Below, one piece after another: positions 46,271-59,270 of a stretch of DNA of 64,000 nucleotides. This stretch comes from Arabidopsis thaliana (lineage: Eukaryota; Streptophyta; Magnoliopsida; Brassicales; Brassicaceae), in NCBI RefSeq assembly GCF_000001735.4, contig NC_003070.9:16105971-16169970 (forward strand), written 5' to 3'. Each line of letters opens with the position of its first letter. The first letter of the stretch is position 1. The notes beneath the pieces were generated by a model. The model did no database searches. It saw only the letters and a program-made list of their open reading frames with translations, and was not told the origin of the DNA. Both the position numbers and the translations under genes were made by a program.

Positions 46271-47638
46271 AGGGATCTTCTTATGTAAGATTTTACTTCT
46301 TGGGTTCGATATAGAACTATCAACATGATCTTTGTCTCTGCCTTAATGTTTTTGTTTCGTATTTTAATGATATTTTTGAAGTTACTATTTCTCTTATTTG
46401 TTTGGTTATGATTCCTGGAATTAACAGAATTGGTTACATCGTATAGTATGCTATTCTTTGTGTAAATACATTACTCCATAGGATAAGATTAGAGTGGTTA
46501 TATGTGGTAGTGATATACATGAGTATTAGCGTAATTCGAGAACTGAAGTTGAACAGAAACTAAAGTTCTCATGAAGAAGATGAGGATCAAGCTCGAGAGA
46601 ATAAGAATATTAGAATTGTTTCTGTTAAGTGTAAAATGTGATGTACAAAGTGTTTATATACACGATTATAACCTATGTGGTACAAACCGGTTCAGTAAAC
46701 CAAAATCAAATGTAAACCACATTATCATCTCTAATAATGAGGACACATCTATTTAAGTACTCCTGAAAAAAAAAATACGATCTCAAGGCAAGCATCATCT
46801 TTTCCACGAGTCTCTATAGAGTAGAAATGAAACCATTTGGTGTAAAACTTTTCAGAAGATTTTAGTGGTAGAAGGAACAACATCTTAAGTTACCAAGGGT
46901 CTGCAAAGCAGTTAAAGATAACTAGAGAGTAGCTTGTTAAATATCAGCTAAAATTTGATTTTAAAAAAAAAATATAGGTCAAGTTCATGCGTATGGACTG
47001 AGATTTGAATACGATTATGTTGCCTAGCAGTTGCAGCAACTTCATCCACAAGCACCGTCCGTGTACTCTACACTACGCGAGTGGAATTGAAACCATTTAT
47101 TACTTGTTTTCGTATGGATGTAATACACGAGAATCTCATTCAATGTAATGCATTCTTATGACTATATATGATTTTCTAATTTTCTAATTTCATTGGAAAT
47201 CTTCTCCTTTTTTTATTTTCTTCCCACAATACATAATTGGAAAAGCATTTAAAAGGAACTTAACCGGAAAGGATACGAATTGGATAGCACCGAAAGTGTT
47301 ATAGTCATTTAGACTTGAAATAAATTAAATATCTAAAATAACAAATATAAACTAATTCTTTAGTTGGTATGGTGCTTTTTAACAGTTTGAATTTTTTTTG
47401 AACTTTTGTTGCATTGAAGTTTAATCAAATATCAAAAAAAAAAATTATCAACTGAAAAAAAAATAAAAATATTTGGAAAAAGCCCGAAATAAAAAGGAAA
47501 GAAATCACTCCATCGTGTGTCACACGCAAAAGAATAGCTTACTTCTTTTTTTATTTACTTCACCGTCAGGAGCAAAAAAAAAAAACAAATCACGTAAACC
47601 CTAATTATCTCTTCTCCGTTACGTCAAGACTCAAAATA
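46271..47638. other. Intergenic region, no feature recognised
   Basis: AT-rich with several poly(A) runs (46765, 46962, 47433, 47574). No transposon ends and no domain-bearing frame. Confidence 0.5.
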
Positions 47639-48498
47639 ATGGGCAAGGCGCAGATTATTCAGCATCAAGCGAGGCGTATTCTCTCTCAAAGTAACAGAAA
47701 TTGTTTGTTTCGTCGCTCTTACGAAACCCTACCGGCTGCGAATCAAACTCTGCCTAGCAGAATCAAGACGGATATCAATCAGAAGGCAAGCATCATCCCA
47801 CTGTTAGAGCAATGGAGGAAACAAGGGTATGAAGTTAATCCATCTCACCTTAGAGGTCTTATTAAGAATCTTAGTGACTGCAAAAACTTTACTACAGCAC
47901 TTGAGGTTAGTTAAGTTCGATCTTTATTCTCTAACTCGAGTGGTCTTTAGGAAATAACATAGATTTTGATATGATATTTGTAATGTGTCAGGCATCAAAG
48001 TGGATGTTTAAACACAGTGTGTTTGATAATTTTCCGGAAGATTGTGCAGCTCAGCTTCATCTAGTTAACACTGTTCTTGGTTTGGAAGAAGCTGAGAAGA
48101 TGTTCAAAAACATCCCCGAGAAGATGAGGGATTACTCTGTTCTCTTGAGCTCTTACACGAAACCTGTGAGAACAGTAGATAAAGCCGAGGCCACGTTTAA
48201 GAAAATGAGAGAGCTAGGGTTCTTGTTGAAACCTTACCTGTTCAACTCTATGATTTGTCTCTATGGTCAGCTCCAGAGACTAGATATGGTCGAGAAGCTT
48301 CTATATAAGTTGAAGAAGAACAATATGGAAGTCGGCAGTCTCAAGGTGAACAATGTTTCGAGAGTATACGCGAATATAAACGCGATGGAGAAGTTTAAAA
48401 CGTGGGTTAGTAAAGAAGGAATCGAACTAGAAAGAGACACAATCGTTGCAATGGCAAAAGCTTACCATAGAGCTGGTTCAATAGAAAAGGCGCGATAG
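47639..48498 (+). CDS. PPR protein, short form with decayed C terminus (At1g43010-like)
   Basis: Two exons (47639-47905 and 47992-48498) encode 257 residues. The N terminus is basic and Ser/Arg-rich (MGKAQIIQHQARRILSQSNR), fitting a mitochondrial presequence. Helical P-type PPR motifs follow: EEAEKMFKNIPEKMRDYSVLLSSYTK, KAEATFKKMRELGFLLKPYLFNSMI and DTIVAMAKAYHRAGSIEKA. The stop at 48496 lies where the family continues. Downstream, in another frame from about 48491, the coding sequence goes on (KTDVYHLWNLYKKKGKLKED) and shifts again near 48620, reaching about 48770. So the C-terminal third is lost by indels. PPR proteins of this size class act on organelle RNA; this one may be non-functional. 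Confidence 0.85.
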
Positions 48499-48771
48499 AG
48501 GTGCATGGTGATAAAGCAGGGAGTAAAACAGACGTGTATCATCTTTGGAATTTGTACAAGAAGAAAGGGAAGCTGAAGGAAGATGGATATCGAACTGTGA
48601 TTAACTCGTTGTTGAAGTTGATGATGTACAAGGAGCAGAGAATATATATAAAGAGTGGACACCAAAAGGACCAAAGCTAGATATAAGCATACCGGGTTCG
48701 CTAATTTCTCCGTTTTGCGCGGAAGGAAAGGCATCGAAGGTTGAAGAATTGATTAAGTCGATTCGAGGATG
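48499..48771 (+). pseudogene. Out-of-frame 3' remainder of the PPR gene
   Basis: Reading from about 48491 in the shifted frame gives GSKTDVYHLWNLYKKKGKLK and YRTVINSLLKL. A one-base loss near 48620 moves to another frame giving DDVQGAENIYKEWTPKGPKL and ISPFCAEGKASKVEELIKSI before a TGA near 48769. This shows the original gene had at least two more PPR motifs. Confidence 0.8.
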
Positions 48772-49446
48772 AGGAATGGGATGTATTTAAAGATGGTATC
48801 AGAACGTTTGATCACGTTGCGGCTAAGTGTTGGCTTGGTTACATTTGTGTATGATGTTCCCTAAGGTAGTAACAACCCCTTCTTGTACTTTTTGCTTCGA
48901 TATCATGAAATCATTTAAAATTTCACCAATACAAAAATTAAACTACAGTATAGTTTTTATATTCTATACAATAAAGTTTTTATTTTATTTTCTACTACAC
49001 TAATATTGCAATTATTGGTACTGACTATTATTAATGGGAGGAGTGGGTCATCTTATTTTATACTTGTAGACAAGAAGAAACTGCTTTTTCTTCCCTGAGG
49101 AAATATTTTTAGGATTGGGTCTCGATTTGGTATGAGACATGTTATTATCATATTCTTGTCTGGTCACTTGATTTATTATTATTTCTTACAACAAAACAAA
49201 AAACTACGAACAGCTTTTGTTAGATTTTGGTATGTGGTTCGGTTAGATTCTTTTTCACTTAGTGGTGGCTTTGTTCAGATACCAAACCCAATCACTGTCC
49301 TTTTCACCTTCCTATCTCTCTTACATTCCTCCTTTTATTAGCTTCTTCTCTTCCCCTACACAAAAACGACCATCTACATTATTTTCATCATTTCATATTC
49401 AAAAAGATTTCTAAGTGTTGAGCTAAAATTCTCCTTAATAAAGAGA
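48772..49446. other. Spacer and DUF547 gene leader
   Basis: No separate gene. The last 100 bp contain CT-rich sequence and a likely 5' UTR. Confidence 0.5.
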
Positions 49447-51803
49447 ATGTCGTCGAAGAAATATCGATATTCTTCATCTTCTTCTTTTTCTTCTTCATCT
49501 TCTTCTCAGCTAAGTACTCCAAGGTACTTGCTTTAACGAGGTTAATGATTGGTATTGAGATTTTCTCTTGTTTGATTAATCATGTTTTTGTTTTTCTTAA
49601 ATTTATCTTACAGAGCATTGCAAAATGGGTATTCTCAAGCCATTGCTGTAAGTTCTTATTAATAAGTTTTATCTACTAGTGGTTTCTTGTCCAACAAGTT
49701 AATTTATTTTTTTGGTTTGTATCCAAAGAAATCTCCTCTTTGGGATGTTGAAGAGGTGAAATGCAGCTTTAGTTCCTCAGTGTCTAAGGTCAAATTTCAC
49801 ATTTTATATTTTCATATAAATATCTGCTTATGTATGATACATATATACATGTGAGCTTATCTATTTATGTGCTCTGGATTTTGCAGTGGAACGAAGAACT
49901 TATTGGAGAGATCGCGGAACTTGACACCGAGATCTTACAGTTAGAGCGGTATCTTCTCTCGCTATACAGATCATCTTTTGGAGATCATTTGCCTGATAAT
50001 TCTTCACTCCCTCCATGCACGACCAAATTTCACAATGACCAGGCCTCTTCTGTTTCTGATAAGTCTGTCTTGTCCAGGCTCAAACAGTTCTCTAAAACGG
50101 TGAGTGATGATCTTAATTTGATGATGCATATATTGGTGTAACTTTAGTTTTCTTTAATATCAGTTTGTGATTGTGAAACGTTTTCAGGACAAGATAAAAG
50201 GATCTGACTCTGGTCACCCGAGTTTGGCTGATCTTCTTGGTCTTAACACTCTCAGCCCTAATAAACTCTCTGAAGAGATTCTGAGAAGTATTTGTGTGAT
50301 ACACTACAAACTCTCAGACAATGGACATAACAGATTGGTCAAGAACTCAAAGAATGAAGAGTATGGGCAGGAACTTGGAGTTGGTATCCATAAGCTATAC
50401 CTAGACGATTACAATTTAAAGTCCGTAGAGAGCATGCTTCAGAATTTTAGGTGAGATTGCATTTTAAAGAAAAATGTGTAAGAATTCTTGCATTATAAAG
50501 TGGCTTACTCTTTTTATAACTGACTAAAATGCAGATCATTAGTTCAAAAGCTCGAGAAAGTTGATCCGGCAAGGCTCGGTCGGGAAGAGAAGCTTGCGTT
50601 CTGGATCAACATACATAATGCTTTGGTGATGCACGTAAGCATCTTAGCAAATCTGAGTCGCCAAAACATATATTTATATGCCCTTTTGTTATTATTATGG
50701 TCTAAAGGTTGTGTGTCCTTACAGGAATATATAGTATATGGAATTGGTGAAGATACAACAAGCACATTAATGAATTTGAAGGTTTGGATTCTTCGGTCAA
50801 AACTAAATTATACATGTTGTGGTTACGGGCCTGGTGAGATTACGGGCTTTGGTCAAGAACCTCCTAGTATTTCAAAAAAAAAAAAAAAAAAGAACTTTTC
50901 CGTCAATTGTATTGTTAGTTCGTTGATTTGACCTCATATAACTTATGTGTTTATCCTCTCCAGGCAGCATTTAACATAGGTGGGGAGTGGGTAAATGCAT
51001 ACGATATCCAGAGTTCGATATTGGGCATTCGTCCATGCCATTCACCATCAGTAAGTTGATTTATGACTTAACTTGTTTGCATACGTTTGTATGTGTTTCT
51101 CCTTTTGCAAAAGAATATGTAATAATTTGTCAAATGGCGAAAAAGTAAATGAAAATTTTTAGAAAAGTATCCAAATTTTCTACTTCCTAAAATTGAAAAC
51201 ATTTTGAAAATATTGTGGATTCAATTCATGTCTATGAATTCTCAATCTTGAAATATTTCTATTTGCCGATGATAGCGTTTACGGACGCTGTTTTCACCGG
51301 CTAAGAGTTCAAAGACAAGTAGTGGTAGACACACTTACGCGTTGGACTATGCCGAGCCACTTCTTCATTTTGCCCTCTCGACCGGAGCATCAACCGATCC
51401 AATGGTACTATACGGACTCAACTCCTTTCTCCTTTAAATCTCTTCACAAATCATGTTAATTAACCATATACATTGTTTTGATTAGGTCAGAGTGTATACA
51501 TCAGAAGGAATCTTTCAAGAACTTAGGCAAGCAAGAGACAGTTACATCCAAACAAGTGTTGGATTTGAGAAAGAGACAAAGATTTTATTGCCAAAGATCA
51601 TTTACAACTATGCGAAGGATACTTCTCTTGACATGGGTGAACTCTTTAGTACCGTGTCTGAGTGTTTAATGGAGTCACAAAGAACGGCAATGAGAAGAAT
51701 TGTGAACAAAAAGCAAGAGAGATGCATTCGTTGGGTTCACGATGAATCCAAGTTCCGTTATGTCATCCATTCGGAACTTGTGAGAGGCAGTCTTGAAATT
51801 TGA
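49447..51803 (+). CDS. DUF547 protein (At1g43020-like)
   Basis: Ten exons (49447-49523, 49614-49647, 49729-49788, 49887-50099, 50188-50450, 50535-50634, 50725-50781, 50964-51050, 51276-51404, 51486-51803) splice to 445 residues. The N terminus is a serine run (SSSSSFSSSSSSS), followed by a short leucine-zipper-like segment (ELIGEIAELDTEILQLERYLLSLY) typical of plant 'ternary complex factor MIP1' DUF547 proteins. The DUF547 domain lies in the second half: EEKLAFWINIHNALVMH, AAFNIGGEWVNAYDIQSSILGIRP and LDYAEPLLHFALSTG. Exon 7 is a slightly divergent version of the usual HALLAYG segment. No catalytic function is known to me. The gene appears intact. Confidence 0.93.
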
Positions 51804-53020
51804 AAACCATCTTTTGTACCTAGTCACTCTATGGTTCGTCTAAATATTGTTTTTGTTTTTGTGCCAAGATATTGCTGAAGCATAAAGTTTGCGATTGTAA
51901 TATAGAATATTAAGAACAAAATACAATGTATGTCCATGTCTATAACCTAACTCGCAGATCAATCCAAGTTGTTAAAATAACACCATACCAAATAAGAATT
52001 CGAGTCAAGACGTCAATAAAAAACACACACAAAAGTAACAGTACAAAGAGAAGATATAATATAAACAGTTATTTTGTTAGCATTATATACGTGTACTTTA
52101 TGTGTAAATATATTCATAATATATAACATATTAGAGAAAGTTTCACGTCTTGAGTGCGTTTGAATTAAATTAATATAATTTTGATTTTGTTAATATTATT
52201 TGTTTTGTTTAGTGTTTAAAATAATATAATTGTATCTTGATTGTTATATTTGGAATTTTATCCGCAATATACCGTCTCGTATTACTATTGACTCAAACCC
52301 GTCATATCATCTAACTCATTCAGTGAAATTAAATATACTTCTTTATCGTTAGATATTATTTAGGGCTTAAACGAGCAAAAAATGTAGGAAATTAAACAAT
52401 ATTTTGTTATTTTTGTTTTAGTAATACTTAAATTTAAAAGATATATAATTCAAATCAATTTAAAGTTTTTCTTTTAAATGATTATTTAATTCTTATAAAG
52501 TTCACATATTATAAATATTCTAAACCCGTCCTACCATTTAATCCCGATCGATGAAATTAAACATTATTTTTGTTATTTTTTGTTTTAATCATACTTTTAT
52601 TAAGAGGTTTATAAGTCAAATCAATTTATAAGTTTTCTTTCAAATGGTTATTTAATTTTTATCTATTTCACATATTATAAATATTCTATAATGTTTTTCG
52701 TCAAATATACTAAACGTTTAATAAACTTTAAATAACTACAATATTTACCTTTTAATAAAGTATAATATTAACAATATCCTAAGATTTCTCTTGTTTTAAG
52801 TAATTAGAATTAATGAAGATATATTAGATATAGAAATGCTAGTAATTAGGAATATTAATTCATTGATAAGAATTAATGCCAATGGTATTTCTTGTAAATA
52901 AGTTCTAACTTGAGGATTTATTTTATAAAAGTGTTGCGAAAATGTATATGTAGATACTAAACCATAAAAGTTGCATAAACCAATTTTCTAAAAACAAATT
53001 TTACTTCTCTAAAAAGTGAA
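51804..53020. other. AT-rich intergenic region
   Basis: Two related blocks (about 52335-52520 and 52550-52690) share AATTAAACA-TATTTTTGTTATTTTTG, a TCAAATCAATTTA stretch and TCACATATTATAAATATTCTA, suggesting an old duplication. No gene. Confidence 0.5.
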
Positions 53021-55646
53021 AAGACTAGGTTGTTTGTTTTATTAGAGAATGATATATGTGTTAAGTTCAAGAGATAATTGAATGTCAATATTCATCTCTT
53101 TTAAAGATTGATTTAATGGTCAAATCTATTAAACTTAAATTAACTTTGGTTAAAGTGGTTGGTAGGTTAGTTAGTAAAAATAAAAAATTACATAAAATTG
53201 AAATGAAGATATCATATATATATATATATATATATATTAGTTTGTGCGTATATCTCACACAAATCATGTATGTTTAAATTCTTTCCTTCTAGTTTTGGAC
53301 AAATAGTTATAGTGCCCGGAAAGAGTGTTTTGGGAAATAGACATGCTTTTCATAGTACAATATTTTGAGTAAGGTAGGATTGTTGAAAGAAAAAAAAGTA
53401 ATAAAGACTAGGTTGTTTGTTTTATAAGCAAACTAAATTCTGACCCGCACATACGTGCGGGGTTTCATATTTTAAGAAATGTATTGGAATACATTTTTAG
53501 TGTATAAATTATAATGTGCATAGAAAAGTACATAGTATTATTTATGATACAATAACTAATTTTTTTGTTAATATATATTATTTATATTTCATTGTATTTT
53601 GCATAGTAAATCAAATGTTAGATTTGTTTCGATTTGCGGAATAATATAAAGTTATTTGGAAAATTTGTGTATTTTTGTTAGTTTGATGTATATACAAATT
53701 AATTATTTTTGTTTGAAATTTGATCAATTAGATGATATAATGTGAAATTTACTCCGCAGTACACCGTTGGTTGATTTTTTTGTAACTAAAAATTTGAATT
53801 TTAAGATATAGTTGTTTTGTAAATATTGTTTCTTTTGTTTAGTGTTTAAAATTGTATAATTGTCTTAAAATTGTTAATTATAAGATTTTACTTGTAGATT
53901 ATCGTCCCGTATGAATATCAACTCAAACTCGTTCCACGAGATAACTTCATTTCGTAAAATTAAATGTTATTTTTGTTATTTTTAAATATTCTTATTGTAA
54001 TATATATATAAAAAAATGGAGGGATTGACCTGTGGTAGATCTTGGATTAATATATTTTAAAATAATTTGTGAGTTATAAATTTATGATATTGTAATATAT
54101 AAAACCGATTTTTAGTGTATACCTTTCAATAATTGTATAAAGTATATTTTAAAAGTGAAACTTTGTATAAATTGATATTGCAACCTCATGAAATCGTAGT
54201 GATTTATCGGTAGGGTGCCACAAGCTAATTTTTATTTTAATTTTTTTTTATAAACTTATAAATTTGTTGATTTTAGTTAAAAATAAAAAATAAATTAAGT
54301 TATATTTGTTTTCTTATTGTTTCAGATTGTATAACTATATTTTGATTGTTAATTCCATGATTTTATCTGTGATATAATATTTACCAACACCCGGCTAGTT
54401 TCTTTTAATCTAATGTTGACCCTGAAAGAAAAATCCATAAGAATACGCATAAATGGATAGTAAATTAGGAGATAAACATCATTAGAACATGAAGTAATTT
54501 ACTTATGAATCTCTATCTATTTTTTTTAAAGAATCAATATTCTACATTGATTGTGAGGCAATGTGAATTACATATTTTCAATTTAGGATGACGAAAATAT
54601 TTTCTTAAAAAGATAAAATTTACTATGATCTCAACGATTTTGGTATTTTTTAAAATTAAACTTATCCTTATCTGTCAAAAAATCATATTACTGTTTGTTC
54701 CAAAGAAAAGTCATTCAGATTTCAAAGAAAAACAAAAGAATATTGGTGTGAATCAATATTTTCTCATTTTTAATATTTGCATTAAAAAATTTAAACATTG
54801 GTATTTAAACTTTTTTATACTGTTAAAAAAAAGAAATAATCAAATCTAGAAGAATGAATATTCCAAAAGCTTGTAACTATATTTTCTTTTCTATAATTCA
54901 AATTTAGCTTAGTTATATATTTTTAAAATAATGAAAATTACATGTTTTAAAAAAATACTTTAAAATTTAATATCATTTAAATTCTAATTTAATTGTTAAA
55001 TATTTTAATCTATACTGAAACTATTTTGTAGATAATTACAAATCTAAAATCCAAAAATTCTCTTTTAAATCCAAAAATTTAAAATCATTTTTATGTGTAC
55101 TAATCAAAAACAATTAACATAGTTTTGTTAAGAAAATTGTATAAAATCTAAATTAAATGATAATTTGTTATTAAATTAGATTGAAGTTTCCAAATTATCG
55201 AATAACATATTACCAAAATAAATAAGTTTACATATATACAATTCAAATTAAAATAACCTGATATGTTATGAAATTTGTTTTAAATGATTTTCGAAAATAT
55301 TGGGTAGTTATTAATTTATTGATTTAATTCGATTTTTTTTGAAAAACAAAATCTTTGCTATTTATTTAGTTGTAGTAGTTGTTAATTTACTAAATTATCC
55401 ATGCTAAAATTCATTTAGTTAGTTTTAAACTACCCTTACAATGTTGTAATTCACACAATCCTTCTCAATTAATAGTATAGATGATATATGTATTAAGTTC
55501 AAGAGACAATTAATCAAATTTTGATATTCATCTCTTTTATAGATTGATTTAATGGTCAAATCTATTAAACTTAAATTAACCATGGTTAAAGTGGGTGGCA
55601 GGATAGTTAGTAACAATAAAAGATTACGCTAAATTAAAATCAAAAT

Positions 55647-55714
<68 letters not shown>

Positions 55715-56070
55715 TACATTATTTTCTTCTATCTCACACAAATCATGTATGTTTAAATTATTTTCTACTAGTTTTGGACAAATAGTGATAGCCTTGGAAG
55801 GAGACATGTTTTTGAGAGTACAATATTTTGAGTAAGGTAGGATTGTTGAAAGAAAAGAAAAAGTGAAAAAGACTACTAAGTTGTTTGTTTTATAAGAGAA
55901 TGATATATGTATTAAGTTCAAGAGACAATTAATTGAATTTTGATAGTCATCTCTTTATTAGATTGATTTAATGGTCAAATATGTTAAACTTAAATTAACT
56001 TGCTTAAAGTGGTTTGAAGGTTAGTTAGTAAAACTAGAAAATTAAAAAAAATCAAAATCAAGATATCATA
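53021..56070. repeat. Two and a half tandem copies of a ~400-bp unit, one split by a Helitron
   Basis: The unit begins AAGACTAGGTTGTTTGTTTTAT and contains TTAAGTTCAAGAGA, GATTGATTTAATGGTCAAAT, a (TA)n run, CTAGTTTTGGACAAATAG and GAGTAAGGTAGGATTGTTGAAAG. Copy 1 is about 53021-53403, copy 2 is 53404-53432 plus 55482-55866, and copy 3 is 55867 to about 56070. The (TA)n run grew from ~11 repeats in copy 1 (about 53213-53235) to ~30 in copy 2 (55650-55711). A related fragment recurs at 61985-62122. Confidence 0.85.
53433..55481 (-). mobile_element. Non-autonomous Helitron, 2,049 bp
   Basis: On the minus strand the element begins TCTATACTATTAATTGAG at 55481, a classic Arabidopsis Helitron 5' end. 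It ends with a CCCGCACGTATGTGCGGG hairpin (53443-53460) followed within about ten bases by TTAG|T (53436-53433), a near match to the CTRR consensus. It is flanked by A on the 5' side and T on the 3' side, as Helitrons insert. Removing it rejoins the host repeat (TTATAAGCAA + TGATATATG), matching the uninterrupted copy near 55900. No Rep/helicase is encoded. Confidence 0.85.
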
Positions 56071-56076
56071 TATATA

Positions 56077-56614
56077 GGGCTCTTATGGGCCACATCTTAC
56101 TAAGCTATAATATTTCTTATGTATTTGATTGGCTACTTCAAAATGACATTTTTGCGATTAGCGTGATCCCATATCTATTCCACACATTCACCAACTTTAT
56201 CAGACATGTAATCTCTAGATACTCTCTTCCACGCCATCTAAATTAATATCCTTGTTGTTTTCATACTATACCAGTAAATAATTCAAAAGTAAATTAGGTT
56301 TCCGATAAGAGCTATAAGAACGCAATAAAAAATATCACTCGATCTCTCCATCATAGCTTTGTTGTCACTAAATCAACGTCGGATGAAGCTTTTTGGATTC
56401 ACAATCTTTATGTTGAATTCGTAGAAAAAGACCACTATATGATGAGGTTAATGAATGATAACAGTGTTTTTGTCAAGAGTGATAAAAAGTTTTTAAGGAA
56501 TTATATTGTTTATTTCATATGAGACAATGCCTTTTTATGCACATATGTTATGAAGTAGTTAACACAATACATAAGAAACATTACAAATTAATAAGATGTG
56601 GTTCATGAGAGCCC
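56077..56614. mobile_element. MITE with ~50-bp terminal inverted repeats, 538 bp
   Basis: The left end GGGCTCTTATGGGCCACATC and the right end read inward (GGGCTCTCATGAACCACATC) match over about 50 bp, including TTTCTTATGTATT. No coding sequence. The target duplication is not clear, so the superfamily is uncertain. It sits at the right edge of the ~400-bp repeat copy 3. Confidence 0.8.
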
Positions 56615-56619
56615 AATAA

Positions 56620-57430
56620 TGTTGAGTCTTAAAAGTGTATTTGAATTTTGTTGATTCGATGAAATAAAAATAATTTGATGAAAATTAATTGAACGAGCAT
56701 TGCATTAATTTTCATAAAACACTTTCATATGATAGTGTCTCGCATGTTGATCTTAATCTTTTTTTCAGAATTAAAAAGTTTTGCAAATAACTTTATCCCC
56801 AGTGTCAATGACGCCTAGTGAAGTATTTGAGTTTGTTGAAAATATTGGTTGTTATTCAAATTTTCAGTTACTTTCAGTTTGTTGAAAATAACAATTGTAA
56901 TGGTAGTTGCATCATCATTGGGTTGTTATTCAAACTTTATTAAAAACTAATAAATGTATATTAATATATTTTAATTAGGGAGATTTTGAAAACTACTCTA
57001 TTGGTAGAGTTTGAAAACTCAACATTTAAATCTTATTCAAATGTTGAGCTTTAAAAGTGTATTTGAATTTTGTTGATTCGATGAAATAAAAATAATTTCA
57101 TGAAAATTAATTGAACGAGCATTGCATTAATTTTCATAAAAGATTTTCATATGATAGTGTCTCGCATGTTGATTTTAATGATTTTTCAGAATTAAAAAGT
57201 TTTGCAAATAACTTTATCCCCAATGTCAATGACGCATAGTGAAGTATTTGAGTTTGTTGAAAATATTGGTTGTTATTCAAATCTTCAGTTGTTTCTTAAA
57301 TCCTACTAATAACAATTGTAATGGTAGTAGCATCATCATTGGGTTGTTATTCAAACTTTACTTAAAACTAATAAATGTATATTAATATATTTTTAATTAG
57401 GGAGATTTTGAAAACTACCCTATTTTTTAG
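56620..57430. repeat. Tandem duplication, period 422 bp
   Basis: TGTTGAG-CTTAAAAGTGTAT starts copies at 56620 and 57042. Both contain GAACGAGCATTGCATTAATT, TCTCGCATGTTGATYTTAAT and a CATCATCATTGGGTTGTTAT block. They differ by substitutions and one ~30-bp difference. Non-coding. Confidence 0.9.
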
Positions 57431-58613
57431 TTTCATTTGAAAAATACACCTTTCTATATTTTTAAAAATAACAATTTGTAATATGTAAATGATAAATTTT
57501 CCCGATTTAAAGTAAAAGCTTTATTCTTTATAAATTAAAACGAAATTTGAAATTTAGAGGAAGAAAAATAAAATAAAATAAATTCGAAATCTTAATTATT
57601 TTAAACTTTTTTGAGATAAAGATAGTTTATTTATTTTATACATTAAATTTTAATAATACAATATCTAAAAATATTTTTGAGACTATCACTAAATATTTTT
57701 GACGTTATAAAAATAATCAATCTTCCACGCTCCAAAGACATTTTTCAATAGATAGAATCCTAGATTCTTTTTTTCTTGGACCAAATTGGTGTAATATTTA
57801 AAATAAAATTGTTATACTTAGTGGATGATTGGTTCATCTGTAACTGTAGATTTATTGCTGTAGAATTTTTGCGGTATGTGTGATGGCCGTAACTGTAGGT
57901 TTTATTGCTGTAGAAATTAGACTGTAGGTTTTATTAATATAATATTATTACTCAAAGAAATTGGCTGTAGAAATAAAATTTTTGTTTTATGTATTTTTAA
58001 ACAAAAAAATATTATTGGTAAATTGTAGTTATGTGTTATATAATATTATTCACAAACATAAATTTAATTAATTTATATATATATATATATATATTAAAAA
58101 CAATGTGAGTTATATACATATATATATATATATATGTCATAGAGTAGATATTTACCTACTATTTATATCCATAAAACTAAATTTAATATATATATATATA
58201 TGAAAATTATAGTAATATTTTTAAAGAAAATTAAAAAAAATGAAAAGAAAAAGAAAAAAAATGTACAGAACTTCTAAAGACCATAAACTTGTGCTTTAGA
58301 AAAACTTGTACTTACAGCCAAAATAATTTAAAAAATATTATTGGGGCTGTAAGAAAAAATAGGAAAGTTAAAACATGATTGTTTCAATTTTGGGTTGTAG
58401 CCATTTTAGTGGCTTTACAAAATTTCTACACCCCAACCAATCATAACCATAAAACTATTAGTTATCAATTATCAATTTAAAATTTTGTTTTATAAAATTT
58501 TTATTTTAATTTTAAATTCTTTTTAATTATTACTAAATATTAATGAAGCTATTTTAGTAACTTTATATATTAAAATTTAATTTTTACGAGAAACAAAAGA
58601 TATGGTATTTTTC
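57431..58613. other. AT-rich spacer with microsatellites
   Basis: (TA)n runs at 58075-58094, 58120-58133 and 58189-58201. GTAACTGTAG-TTTATTGCTGTAG occurs twice in a row (57841-57920). Possible MITE borders (GATTGGTT near 57828 and its inverse near 58436) are weak. Confidence 0.5.
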
Positions 58614-58624
58614 AAATGAAAACA

Positions 58625-59270
58625 GGAAAAAACCTGAAAACCCCCATCATCTATTTGTTTCTGTTTAGTACCTATATTATTATTTTGGAATAAAAATACC
58701 TCATTTACAATTGATAAAAAAAATACCTCATCTTTTATTTGTTGGTAGGTTCCAACCCAGGACTTAACATATGTCAAGGGACGTTAGGAAATTATTTGAC
58801 GGAGTTAGATTTTAAAATTGAACACATACCGTTAAATAATTTTGTAACGTCCGTTAACAGATGTTATGTTGTGGGTTGCAATCTACTACTCCCTCTGTTC
58901 CTTATTGATTGATTTTCTAGGAAAAACACAAAGATTAAGAAAACATATTAAATGTTGCTTTTAAATGTATTATTCTTTGTAATTTAAAATTTTCAATAAC
59001 TCTAAACCAATTATATTCAATAATATTTATTAAAGTTTACAATTTATCAATTATAACTAATAAGTATTGCATTGAAAACCTAAGATATCAATATTTTTGA
59101 AACAATTTATTTTCCTAGAAAATCAATCAAAAAGGAACAAAGGGAGTATTTTTAAGAGATGAGGTATTTTTATCAACTATAAATATATGAGATATTTTTA
59201 TTCCAATAATAATAATAAAAATATTAAACGGGTAAAAAAAATAGATAAGAGATTTTTCGAGTTTTTTCCC
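58625..59270. mobile_element. Mutator-like MITE with ~130-bp inverted ends
   Basis: The left end (GGAAAAAACCTGAAAA..., GGAATAAAAATACCTCAT, GATAAAAA-AATACCTCATC) recurs inverted at the right end (about 59150-59270). The flanks are AAATGAAAAC (58614-58623) and AAATATAAAC (59271-59280), an imperfect 9-10 bp duplication consistent with Mutator-like insertion. Another MITE is nested in it. Confidence 0.7.
58889..59146. mobile_element. Stowaway-type (Tc1/mariner) MITE, 258 bp
   Basis: Terminal inverted repeats CTCCCTCTGTTCC (left) and GGAACAAAGGGAG (right) are the Stowaway signature. TA is duplicated on each side (58887-58888, 59147-59148). The inverted repeats extend further (GATTGATTTTCTAGGAAAA versus TTTTCCTAGAAAATCAATC). 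It is nested within the Mutator-like MITE. Confidence 0.93.

Noticed and set aside
56077..56614. A Mutator or Harbinger assignment for this MITE
   Set aside because: Terminal inverted repeats are clear but neither a 9-bp nor a TWA duplication is evident at the borders.
57828..58445. MITE bounded by GATTGGTT and its inverse
   Set aside because: Inverted similarity stops after about ten bases and no target duplication is convincing.
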